A stretch of DNA of 12,631 nt from Candidatus Woesearchaeota archaeon (GTDB lineage Archaea > Nanobdellota > Nanobdellia > Woesearchaeales > UBA525), in contig DUGD01000011.1 in the NCBI GenBank assembly GCA_013331575.1, positions 1 to 12,631 on the forward strand, in the 5' to 3' direction. The notes below the pieces were generated by a model, which saw only the letters and a list, made by a program, of their open reading frames with translations, ran no database searches and had not been told where the DNA came from. Positions 6,215-12,631 of this stretch are shown here, piece after piece. The first letter of the stretch is position 1, and each line of letters begins with the position of its first letter. A program made the position numbers and the translations under genes.

Positions 6215-6735
6215 TGCAGCGTCGCGCCCAGGCCGAGATGATGGAGTGGTTCCCGCGTATCATCATGCTCGTCGTCGCGGTCATCGTCATCACGGTGCTC
6301 GTCAACTATTACTCGAATCGGGATGTCGAGGGGGACGCTGTGGAACGCGCGGCGATGATATACCGCCTCTACTACGACGGGAACCTCATCATGTACAAAG
6401 ACCCTCTGATCGGAAGGACATATCCGGGCATCATCGATCTCGAACGGTTCGACGAGAAGCGTCTTGCCGATACATACTCCGGCAGATCGGCGCTCTCGGA
6501 CGAGAGCAGGATCGCGGCATGCCTAGAGCTCAACTGGACGCAAGGGCGGCACGAACCGCGCGTCATCTGCACCGATCGCAGGACGTTCGAGAAGTACTCG
6601 CCTCTCGCCCAGAGCGGTCTTTTCGGCGCCGGCGGCGCCTCCATGGAACGCGCGTCATTCCCAGTGACGATAAAGGACAAATCATCGCTCGCGCCCGGAA
6701 CGCTCACCATCACAGTCGTGCGGAGGAACACATGA
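6211..6735 (+). CDS. Class III-signal minor pilin-like protein (174 aa)
   Basis: MMQRRA-QAEMMEWFPRI, followed by a helix at about residues 17-32, fits an archaeal prepilin signal with Gln at mature position 1 and Glu just after. The outer part has YRLYYDGNLIMYKDPLIGRTYPGIIDLERF, suggestive of a small beta-rich domain, and two cysteines (CLEL, VICT) that could bond. The end (TLTITVVRRNT) looks like a terminal beta strand. A strong ribosome binding site, AGGAGG at 6199-6204, lies 6 bases before ATG 6211. ATG overlaps occur at both ends, with the 5234-6214 gene before it and the gene starting at 6732 after it. It is likely a minor subunit of the same surface complex. I cannot name a family. Confidence 0.82.
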   Translation: MMQRRAQAEMMEWFPRIIMLVVAVIVITVLVNYYSNRDVEGDAVERAAMIYRLYYDGNLIMYKDPLIGRTYPGIIDLERFDEKRLADTYSGRSALSDESRIAACLELNWTQGRHEPRVICTDRRTFEKYSPLAQSGLFGAGGASMERASFPVTIKDKSSLAPGTLTITVVRRNT

Positions 6736-7313
6736 TGGCACGCATGACGACAGCAGCATCGCATACCTGTTCCCGAGACACAGTGCATGCATCTTGCCAG
6801 GGTATACTGCCCTCATCTCGCCGCGGCATGTGGATGCAGGGTTTCATGATACTCTTTTTCGTGCTCATACTCGTCGTCGCGATAGTGCTGCTCGGCATCG
6901 ACCGAGGCCGCCTCAGCGTGGATCGTCCCGGTGTGGAAGATGAGTTTGGGGATCATCAGGCGAGCGTAATGCTCATCGGTATGCTGCGGCAACCGGCGAG
7001 AGTATCCCAGAGCGCTGCCACCGGCAACGCCGCCGGTAATGCCGCTGGCGGCACCGCGGTGTATGCGCCGCTCGCCGATATCATCATCATGAACTTCGAC
7101 GGACGTTACGAGAAAGATATCGTTGCCGCTATAACCGCTGCCGCGCCCATCGACCGCGAGACCACCGTCACGATAGAGTATGGTGACGGCAAGAAGATAG
7201 AGGTGAACGTCGAACCGAAAGCAGAACCCTCCACGGACGTCAGCGATGCAGTAGGACACGCTCTCCTTCCGGGGACGAAAGGCAACACGAAGATAACGAT
7301 GGTGCTCGAATGA
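6732..7313 (+). CDS. Class III-signal pilin-like protein with long leader (193 aa)
   Basis: The frame is open far upstream, but the start is placed at ATG 6732 because GGAGGA (6722-6727) precedes it and it overlaps the previous TGA (ATGA), as at the other junctions. The leader is unusually long (about 32 residues, with two Cys), ending SSRRG before MWMQG and a strong helix at about residues 36-54. Start codons nearer the SSRRG site would shorten this leader. After the helix come an Ala/Gly-rich stretch (NAAGNAAGG, 7023-7056) and a compact domain around PLADIIIMNFDGRY and TVTIEYGDGKKIEVNVEP, probably beta-rich. There is no cysteine in the exposed part. The stop overlaps the start of the large hydrolase-domain gene, so the two are probably made in step. 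It is likely a pilin-like partner of that protein. Confidence 0.8.
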   Translation: MMARMTTAASHTCSRDTVHASCQGILPSSRRGMWMQGFMILFFVLILVVAIVLLGIDRGRLSVDRPGVEDEFGDHQASVMLIGMLRQPARVSQSAATGNAAGNAAGGTAVYAPLADIIIMNFDGRYEKDIVAAITAAAPIDRETTVTIEYGDGKKIEVNVEPKAEPSTDVSDAVGHALLPGTKGNTKITMVLE

Positions 7314-10300
7314 AAACCGATCGATGCCGGGTGCAGCATCGCCATGCCGCGCGTAGCCTGTGGGATGATCGCCGCGGCGATTTCTTCATGTTCTGGCTCA
7401 ACATCCTGTTCTTCGTAGCGATACTGCTCATCTTCTGGAAATTGAGCGCCGCATTCTCCATGCAGAACACGCAAGAGGGGATAGGCACAAGGCAATCCGC
7501 CGTGCTCCATACATATTCGATAAGCGAAGAGATGCTCCTCTACCTCGACGAAGCGGCGAAGTTCTCCGCGTACGAAGCGCTAGCCACGCTGCCTGGTCGG
7601 GGCGCGAGACTATCGACCGACTACTCATGCGGGAGTTATGCCTCGTACCAGCGATGGACGGACTCCTCACGGGCATGCTTCCCGAAAGTGGAGCTCGCTG
7701 CTACCGCGAACAGCGCCACGAAGGGAACATCCGGTGCTACGCAAGCGGACGCGCAGCCGAACGCGCAAGCGAGCATCTATGAGGCGTACAAAGAGGACGT
7801 GGCTACAAATCTTCGTCGATTCCTCAACTATCCCGGTATGCCGAACGCGCTAGGTTACGAGATACTGGTCCAAAGCGCTGACGATGGCCTTTTCGTCGTG
7901 GGCAAGACCGCCGATTCGCTGAGCCTGCCTATCGTGACGAGCAAGAACCTGGAGCAACGGGCGTTGCGTAGCGTCATACTCCAGAATAATATCGCAAAAG
8001 TGTCGCAAGGCATGTTCCAGCCGGACGCAGATGTGGAAGGCATCACCGTGATGCCGTCGAACAATCGCAAGGCGAGAGTCGGCAAGATAGCGTATATCAT
8101 CATCACCTCGACAGGAACCGCGGATGTCGCTACCACACAACGCGATTACTCGCAAGGGCTCGCGAGCACGCACTACCTCATTGATCGCTCCGGAGCGGTG
8201 ATACAGGTAGTGCCCGAGGACCAACGAGCGTTCTTCATGCGACCGTGCGATGCGAACGGCGTCCAGACATGCGCGAAAGATATCGAAGACCGGGCGATAG
8301 GCATATCTCTTGTCAACGAGGGACCATTGCCTGCTGATGATGCTCCCGCGGGAGCGTTCGAGCAGAAAGAGCGGGCGCAACCCTGCACCGGTGAGGATCC
8401 GAACCGCTACGAGACGGGATCCATGGCACGTATCTGCGACTTTGCAAGGATGTCCTGGGGCAGACCGCCGCTCGATACCGATCTCAGTGTCGTATGCGAC
8501 ACCCCTGAGTACACAGAGCAACGATGCTGGAATAGTTATACGAAAGAACAGCTCGAATCGCTGCGCAGACTCACCGTCGATATCGCGCGGAAAGACCGTC
8601 GCAACATACCGGAGCTATCCATCCTCTTCGCGCAGGAGGTACAGCCATCCTCGATGCGACCGGGCCCCGCGCTCCACGGCGGCGAGGACGGAGAGAACGG
8701 GCCTGCCGACGCCGCTGCGTGGATGGCGGATTTCAAGCAAAAGGTCATAGGAGATATCGCTATCGAAGCGGCGAAGGATGCTCCTGCCGCCATCGCAAAC
8801 GCCGCGAAAGAGGCGGTTCTCGCCGCGGTGACACCATCGGATGGTTCGGATGACGGCACTGCTGCGGCGGGTGCCGATATCACCGTCCGGAATATCGCCA
8901 TCACCCCGCCGTCGCTAGGTCCGATAAGCTCTTGCTATGGCGACAGGACGCTTGCGCAGGGCAACAAGGATTTCCATGATGGCATCGATTTCGGCGTCTT
9001 CTCGGATGAGAACGTCTACGCGGCGGCCGACGGCATTGTCGATAGGGTCTGCAATCTCTGGGTCGGCAAGTGTGCGTGCTCGGTCGCGCCTAAGGACAAT
9101 ACTACTGTGGACGATGAGTGCAGGAAGAACTGCAACGGCAACTGCAGCAATTACGGCAACAACATACTCCTGCGCCACTCCCCTTCGTCGCTCTACACCC
9201 GCTACAGCCATCTCGAAGAGGTGTATGTTCGCGAGGGACAGAGCGTCTACAAAGGCATGATCATCGGCAAGGTGGGCAACACCGGCTATTCCGAGAAACA
9301 GCACCTCGATTTCAAGGTCTACACGAGCAGCGCGAAGGTATCGGCAAAAGAAGGAGGATCGAATCCCCTGTGCTACTTCCCCGAGGAGCAGCTCTCCCGT
9401 CTCCGCGGCACGGGCGCGAGCTGCCGCAAGTACGACGCTGGCGGAGGGATAACGCGCAACAACAAGGACTTGCTCGCGGAGTGCGAAGGCATCCCTGTGC
9501 TTTCGAGCTCTTCGGACTGTGCGCTCAATCTTAATCCCGGCAACGCTGCGGGAGACGCGACGCTCACGGTCACCATAGACCGGATAATGAAGCTCGGGCT
9601 CATGGACGAGATAAAGAAAGCAGGAGCTGAGCGGGAGGTGGATTATCGGGTGATAGTATCGCAGATAGCTCAGGAGAGCACCGGGCAGGCGGACATCGTG
9701 AGCTTCGACGGCGGCGTCGGCATATCGCAGTTCACGCACATCGAAGGGTCGAAACAGGCTTTCACCGGGATAGCATCTCCGGATAGCGTGTCGAAGATAA
9801 GGACCTGCAAATGCGCTCCGAGCGCCACGGACAAGACTCCAACCTGCACGGGAAAGATCGCGGGGTGCGATCCCGGCGATCCACGGCTTGATCCAGTGTT
9901 GAGCGTAAGAGCGCACGCGAAATTCATGGCCTCGCTCATGAAGCAGTACGATAGCAATCCCGACAAGCTGCGCATCGCGTTAGGGGCGTATAACGGCGGA
10001 TCGGGCAATGTCGATAAGGCTATCAAAGCATCAGGCAAGACCGCATCAACCGCCACATGGGAGGAGATATCGCCGGGGATGAGCTCTGGCGCGAGGAAAT
10101 ACGTCACAGATGTCATGACCCGCTTCTACGCGCAAGGCGGCAGTGCTACGGAGAGCTTCTCCGACCAGGCGTGCGGCATGCTCACCGTCAAGGAGCTCGG
10201 CACGTACACATTCAACCCCTCGTTCTCCGTACAGGTTCCGGATACGTTAGGCGCAATGCAACGCATCGTCGATTTCGCAAAAGAGACTTATGAGAAATGC

Positions 10301-11317
10301 GACGGCAGCGATGATGTGCCGACGAAAGAATGCCTCGACGACCGTCTGGATTCTATCGGAGGAGGCCTTGCCGTAGTGCCTTGCGAGGACGAAGCCCGCG
10401 GCGTGTACACGAGTTTCATGCAAGCGACCGCGGATTGCGTCGCGAACAAGCAAGGCGATTGCGCATGCGCGTGGACGCCGCCGATCGCCGATGAGAAAGA
10501 TGTGGACGTCGTCCTGAGATCGGCGGGCGCGAGCATCATCGTGGACGGCGTGACGCAGAGCGGCGCGGCAGGCACGGTTCTCGTCCCGTTCATGCCGAAA
10601 ATTGGCGGTGCGAAAGGGTCGTGGCAGGTGATGCTGGAACGCTCCTTCGAGGATGGCGCGGCACGCTACCGCGTGGTGGTCAGGCCGAAACCCGTAGCCG
10701 GCATCGTCGACCTGCCGAAAGTGATATACTCGCTCGATTCGAAACGATTCCTCATGTACAAAGACGGCGATGCGTTGGTCTGGCTCGGCGCCGATGATAG
10801 GTCCGTACCGATGTGCGGCGCGTACAAGACGACATATCCTGTCTGCATCCAGTACGCGCAGCCGATACCGCGCCTCTCCACGGGGACGTTCGAGAGCCCG
10901 GTCGTGAAATTCGCGATCGGACTCGATGATAAGCATGGCCCTGGTTCGCCGTCATCGATGACTGCGCTCAACCTCGGCGCAGGACTCCAGGTATCGTTCT
11001 CATCCTCTGTCAGCCGGGATACCAGCTACTACAACGTAAGCTGCCGCCTGCCCGATGCCGCTGGACTGATAACTTCGCTCGTCAGCGTGGATATCCCGAT
11101 AGATAAGACGCATCAAGGCAAGGACCCTGTCAGGGTACTGCACACGGGGAGCGCGACAGAGACTCTTACGCTCGATAATTGTGATGGAGAACCGGTGAGA
11201 CCGGGCGTCGATTACGAGGTGTTCGTCGTGCCGTTCGACACGAGCGGCAACCAAGGCAGCGCGATAGCCGTGAGATCGACGAAGCCGCAGCAGGCCGCAG
11301 ACGGGAAGACGAGTTGA
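7310..11317 (+). CDS. Giant pilin-anchored protein with PGRP/amidase_2-like, M23 and SLT domains (1335 aa)
   Basis: A basic leader (to RRG, residue 23) and one helix (about 26-45) anchor the protein. Residues 55-185 form a Cys-bearing stalk (LYLDEAAKFSAYEAL) like other DPANN pilus-like proteins. Residues 258-455 match the amidase_2/PGRP layout (HYLIDRSGAVIQVVPED; RAIGISLVNEG), but the zinc positions are T266, F309/M310 and A441, so catalysis is unlikely. Residues 535-675 are an M23 (LytM-like) fold with H556, D560, H634 and H665 kept, while the last zinc His is Asp667. A roughly 35-residue Cys-rich insert sits at 581-616. Residues 765-945 are an SLT lytic-transglycosylase domain with catalytic E789 (AQES), GGVGISQF and AYNGG, so probably active. 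Residues 950-1335 are Cys-containing and beta-rich, with an Fn3-like end. It would act outside the cell on peptidoglycan. Start ATG 7310 overlaps the previous stop. Confidence 0.9.
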   Translation: MKTDRCRVQHRHAARSLWDDRRGDFFMFWLNILFFVAILLIFWKLSAAFSMQNTQEGIGTRQSAVLHTYSISEEMLLYLDEAAKFSAYEALATLPGRGARLSTDYSCGSYASYQRWTDSSRACFPKVELAATANSATKGTSGATQADAQPNAQASIYEAYKEDVATNLRRFLNYPGMPNALGYEILVQSADDGLFVVGKTADSLSLPIVTSKNLEQRALRSVILQNNIAKVSQGMFQPDADVEGITVMPSNNRKARVGKIAYIIITSTGTADVATTQRDYSQGLASTHYLIDRSGAVIQVVPEDQRAFFMRPCDANGVQTCAKDIEDRAIGISLVNEGPLPADDAPAGAFEQKERAQPCTGEDPNRYETGSMARICDFARMSWGRPPLDTDLSVVCDTPEYTEQRCWNSYTKEQLESLRRLTVDIARKDRRNIPELSILFAQEVQPSSMRPGPALHGGEDGENGPADAAAWMADFKQKVIGDIAIEAAKDAPAAIANAAKEAVLAAVTPSDGSDDGTAAAGADITVRNIAITPPSLGPISSCYGDRTLAQGNKDFHDGIDFGVFSDENVYAAADGIVDRVCNLWVGKCACSVAPKDNTTVDDECRKNCNGNCSNYGNNILLRHSPSSLYTRYSHLEEVYVREGQSVYKGMIIGKVGNTGYSEKQHLDFKVYTSSAKVSAKEGGSNPLCYFPEEQLSRLRGTGASCRKYDAGGGITRNNKDLLAECEGIPVLSSSSDCALNLNPGNAAGDATLTVTIDRIMKLGLMDEIKKAGAEREVDYRVIVSQIAQESTGQADIVSFDGGVGISQFTHIEGSKQAFTGIASPDSVSKIRTCKCAPSATDKTPTCTGKIAGCDPGDPRLDPVLSVRAHAKFMASLMKQYDSNPDKLRIALGAYNGGSGNVDKAIKASGKTASTATWEEISPGMSSGARKYVTDVMTRFYAQGGSATESFSDQACGMLTVKELGTYTFNPSFSVQVPDTLGAMQRIVDFAKETYEKCDGSDDVPTKECLDDRLDSIGGGLAVVPCEDEARGVYTSFMQATADCVANKQGDCACAWTPPIADEKDVDVVLRSAGASIIVDGVTQSGAAGTVLVPFMPKIGGAKGSWQVMLERSFEDGAARYRVVVRPKPVAGIVDLPKVIYSLDSKRFLMYKDGDALVWLGADDRSVPMCGAYKTTYPVCIQYAQPIPRLSTGTFESPVVKFAIGLDDKHGPGSPSSMTALNLGAGLQVSFSSSVSRDTSYYNVSCRLPDAAGLITSLVSVDIPIDKTHQGKDPVRVLHTGSATETLTLDNCDGEPVRPGVDYEVFVVPFDTSGNQGSAIAVRSTKPQQAADGKTS

Positions 11318-11340
11318 GCGGAATATATTGCTACAGCCAA

Positions 11341-11781
11341 CTAAATTCGTTCTTTTGTTATCTTAGAAATCCGGAGCCACACGTTGTTTCTCTGCTCTTT
11401 TCTTCGTGATGCCATCAGTATCTCCTCCGTCCGGACAATCTTGCTAGCAGTATCTTGAGGGTCGTATGAGTTACACGTTGCTCCTCTCTTTTCTACGACG
11501 ATGTAGTGCGGCGCTGCTGTTCCGTCGACGTCTTTTGCCACGCCGACTATGAATGTGCCGTCAGGGATGCGGTCATGATTGTTGCTCGACGGGTATTGCG
11601 TAGTCAGTAGTCCGTTGCTTGACAGATACCGTTCGATTTCATTGATTGTGCTTCCGAAACGATGCCGTGGTAAATTATCGCGAATGTGCTGTTCGTCCAC
11701 ATCGATGTTGTGGTGATGGAGCACCATTTGCATGCATGCGACATTGCAAGAGCTCTTTCTCGTCTGGACTATGAGTTGCAT
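11341..11781 (-). CDS. Small C39-like cysteine peptidase (146 aa)
   Basis: The N-terminus VQTRKSSCNVACMQMVL matches the start of C39-type papain-like peptidases: Gln6 as the oxyanion-hole residue, five residues, then catalytic Cys12. HIRDNLPRHRFGSTINEIERYLSSNGL fits the usual helical section. PHYIVV supplies the catalytic His92 and NSYDP the Asp107, so the triad looks complete. The length is that of a lone C39 domain, without an ABC transporter and without any signal peptide or membrane helix, so it is probably cytoplasmic. C39 enzymes are best known for cutting double-glycine leaders of bacteriocins, but many stand-alone homologues have unknown substrates. It lies 30 bases after the preceding gene on the same strand. 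A weak TATA-like box on the minus strand (TATTTCAAATAA, 11806-11795) could give it its own promoter. It is convergent with the hydrolase gene. Confidence 0.75.
   Translation of the reverse strand: MQLIVQTRKSSCNVACMQMVLHHHNIDVDEQHIRDNLPRHRFGSTINEIERYLSSNGLLTTQYPSSNNHDRIPDGTFIVGVAKDVDGTAAPHYIVVEKRGATCNSYDPQDTASKIVRTEEILMASRRKEQRNNVWLRISKITKERI
11349..11362 (+). terminator. T-rich stretch after the hydrolase gene
   Basis: About 30 bases past the stop at 11317 the plus strand becomes T-rich (GTTCTTTTGTTATC). Such tracts can stop archaeal transcription. It overlaps the 3' end of the convergent peptidase gene, and the gap between the two convergent stops is only 23 bases, so any terminator here must lie within coding sequence. 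Confidence 0.3.
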
Positions 11782-11811
11782 GCGGATATTCTCGTTATTT
11801 GAAATACTCGT

Positions 11812-12345
11812 TCATTCGCGTATCTGGAGAATCTTGTTGCTCTGCCAGAAGTCCTCGATAGAGTTGTGGTTCCACCAACTCTCCAGATGCGGCGAGACGA
11901 TCAATTCAGGCAGGTGGAACGGGACGCGCCCCGGGCTCAAATTGGCTCCCCAATACTCCGCATGACTGCGTATCTGCACTAATGTCTTGCCTTCGAAGTT
12001 CCATCCTTTTCTCAGAACGACTCTTCTAATAGCGATGTCTTGTAAGTGCGTCGCCCCGCCCTCTTGTATGAGGTAGTCAAGACCTGACAGTGTATTTGAT
12101 TCGTGGTGGTCGTAGACATCTTTCGCCGTAGAGACCAATTCTCTCCAGAGTCCTTCTCGTTTGCATGAGTCTGCGTAATATCCATCTTCATAGAGTTGAC
12201 ATGCTGTGATGAACGGGATAGCCTCATTATTCCATCGCCACATCAATCTCCAATTCTCTTTCCCAAAACTCTTATCGTACTGGGCGTAAGTCTCATTTCT
12301 TCTTTTTCCGAAGAATCCTGGCCGCTCAATGGTTGTCCAGTTCAT
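11812..12345 (-). CDS. Conserved protein of unknown function (177 aa)
   Basis: The protein starts MNWTTIERPGFFGKRR. An upstream extension is open but reads as Arg-rich nonsense and overlaps radB, so it is rejected. GGGAGAG on the minus strand (near 12360-12354) lies about 8 bases before this ATG. The start is 2 bases after the radB stop, so the genes are co-transcribed. Recognisable blocks are SGLDYLIQEGGATHLQDIAIRRVVLRKGW, LVQIRSHAEYWG, LSPGRVPFHLPELI and SNKILQIR. I recall these from uncharacterised proteins of about 180 residues in candidate-phyla (CPR) bacteria and DPANN archaea, but could not search. It is rich in Trp, His and Asp/Glu, with no signal or membrane helix. Composition is visibly less GC-rich than the adjoining radB end. 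No function is claimed. Confidence 0.8.
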   Translation of the reverse strand: MNWTTIERPGFFGKRRNETYAQYDKSFGKENWRLMWRWNNEAIPFITACQLYEDGYYADSCKREGLWRELVSTAKDVYDHHESNTLSGLDYLIQEGGATHLQDIAIRRVVLRKGWNFEGKTLVQIRSHAEYWGANLSPGRVPFHLPELIVSPHLESWWNHNSIEDFWQSNKILQIRE

Positions 12346-12347
12346 GG

Positions 12348-12631
12348 TTATTTCTCTCCCAGATCGTAAGCAGTGGGGAAGAGCGCGGCGGGGTCGGGGA
12401 GCGGTTTCTCCTCCTCGCCTCCCGGAAGCGCTATCTCTTCGATGCCGCGCTCGACGATCTTGAACCCGACTTGTCGCTCCTCGGGCAGGCTCCGGTGCTT
12501 GCGCAGTATCGCGATGCGGTTCCCGCCGGTGAGCTTCTTTATCTCGATGAGGCACTTGGCGGCGTAGCGCAGCATGTCCCCGCCCACCATCTTCGTGGTC
12601 CCGTCGTCCATGTCGGTGTAGATCTGGTTCG
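12348..12631 (-). CDS. radB: RadB-type DNA repair/recombination ATPase, C-terminal part (gene runs off the window)
   Basis: The frame enters from the right edge with NQIYTD, then TKMVGGDMLRYAAKCLIEIKKL and IAILRKHRSLPEERQVGFKIVERGIEEI. VGG, a conserved helix and KHRS-PE before a final strand ending in GI form the typical C-terminus of archaeal RadB, a RecA/RadA-like paralogue that aids homologous recombination. The Met at 12611 is internal, because the matching region continues upstream, so the true start lies outside the window. The ATPase core (Walker A and B) is not present here. An acidic, Pro-rich tail (GGEEEKPLPDP) ends the protein. The local GC content is clearly higher than in the two genes that follow it on this strand. 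RadA is possible but less likely given the short C-terminus. Confidence 0.7.
   Translation of the reverse strand, partial: NQIYTDMDDGTTKMVGGDMLRYAAKCLIEIKKLTGGNRIAILRKHRSLPEERQVGFKIVERGIEEIALPGGEEEKPLPDPAALFPTAYDLGEK

Noticed and set aside
5985..6731. Long upstream extension (to 442 residues) of the protein starting at 6732
   Set aside because: It overlaps two well-supported genes in another frame and is Arg/Ser/His-rich shadow sequence; the ATGA overlap and GGAGGA at 6722 fix the start.
8915..9916. 333-residue minus-strand open frame opposite the M23/SLT domains
   Set aside because: Arg/Ala-rich shadow of a strongly supported gene, as are the other long antisense frames across 4-11 kb.
7310..11317. 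Phage endolysin or tail-lysin interpretation of the giant protein
   Set aside because: No capsid, tail, holin or integrase genes are nearby; the N-terminus and neighbours are pilin-like.
12346..12555. Extension of the 177-residue minus-strand protein to 247 residues
   Set aside because: The extra 70 residues are an Arg-rich out-of-frame reading of radB.

Overview
The window reads as a chromosome segment from an uncultured archaeon, most likely of the DPANN group. The lineage call is inference. It rests on archaeal TATA boxes placed 25-30 bases before starts, the 3' end of a radB-type recombinase gene (RadB is archaeal), and a run of proteins with archaeal class III (type IV prepilin-like) signal peptides. 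DPANN genomes often carry such small, Cys-rich, single-pass surface proteins. Base composition is moderately GC-rich.

Layout. (1) 1-451: a strong hairpin at the left edge, then two tiny pilin-like genes (138-299 and 296-451). (2) 452-749: a hairpin-bearing spacer ending in a TATA box. (3) 750-4924: four tightly packed genes for class III-signal proteins. The first three carry a six-cysteine motif whose spacing resembles animal beta-defensins. (4) 4925-5233: a spacer with a T-run terminator, a switch-like set of competing RNA hairpins, and a TATA box placed for leaderless transcription. (5) 5234-11317: four genes linked by ATGA stop/start overlaps. They end in a 1335-residue membrane-anchored protein with an amidase_2/PGRP-like domain, an M23 (LytM-like) peptidase domain and an SLT lytic-transglycosylase domain, plus a long C-terminal beta-rich part. 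(6) 11341-12631, opposite strand: radB (partial), a conserved 177-residue protein of unknown function and a small C39-like cysteine peptidase.

How the genes may work together (inference). Ten consecutive products each have a short basic leader, a [KR]-[RHK]-[GA]-like cleavage site (one is DRRGD-like) and one hydrophobic helix. They look like a set of pilins and minor pilins for a type IV pilus-like surface structure. The large final protein would place peptidoglycan-binding and peptidoglycan-cutting domains outside the cell. Archaea lack murein, so this would be aimed at bacterial walls, in attachment, predation, nutrient scavenging or competition. The PGRP-like domain appears to have lost all its zinc ligands, and the M23 domain has one ligand changed from His to Asp. 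The SLT glutamate is kept. The protein may therefore bind with one domain and cut mainly with another. I see no tRNA, rRNA, CRISPR array or insertion sequence.
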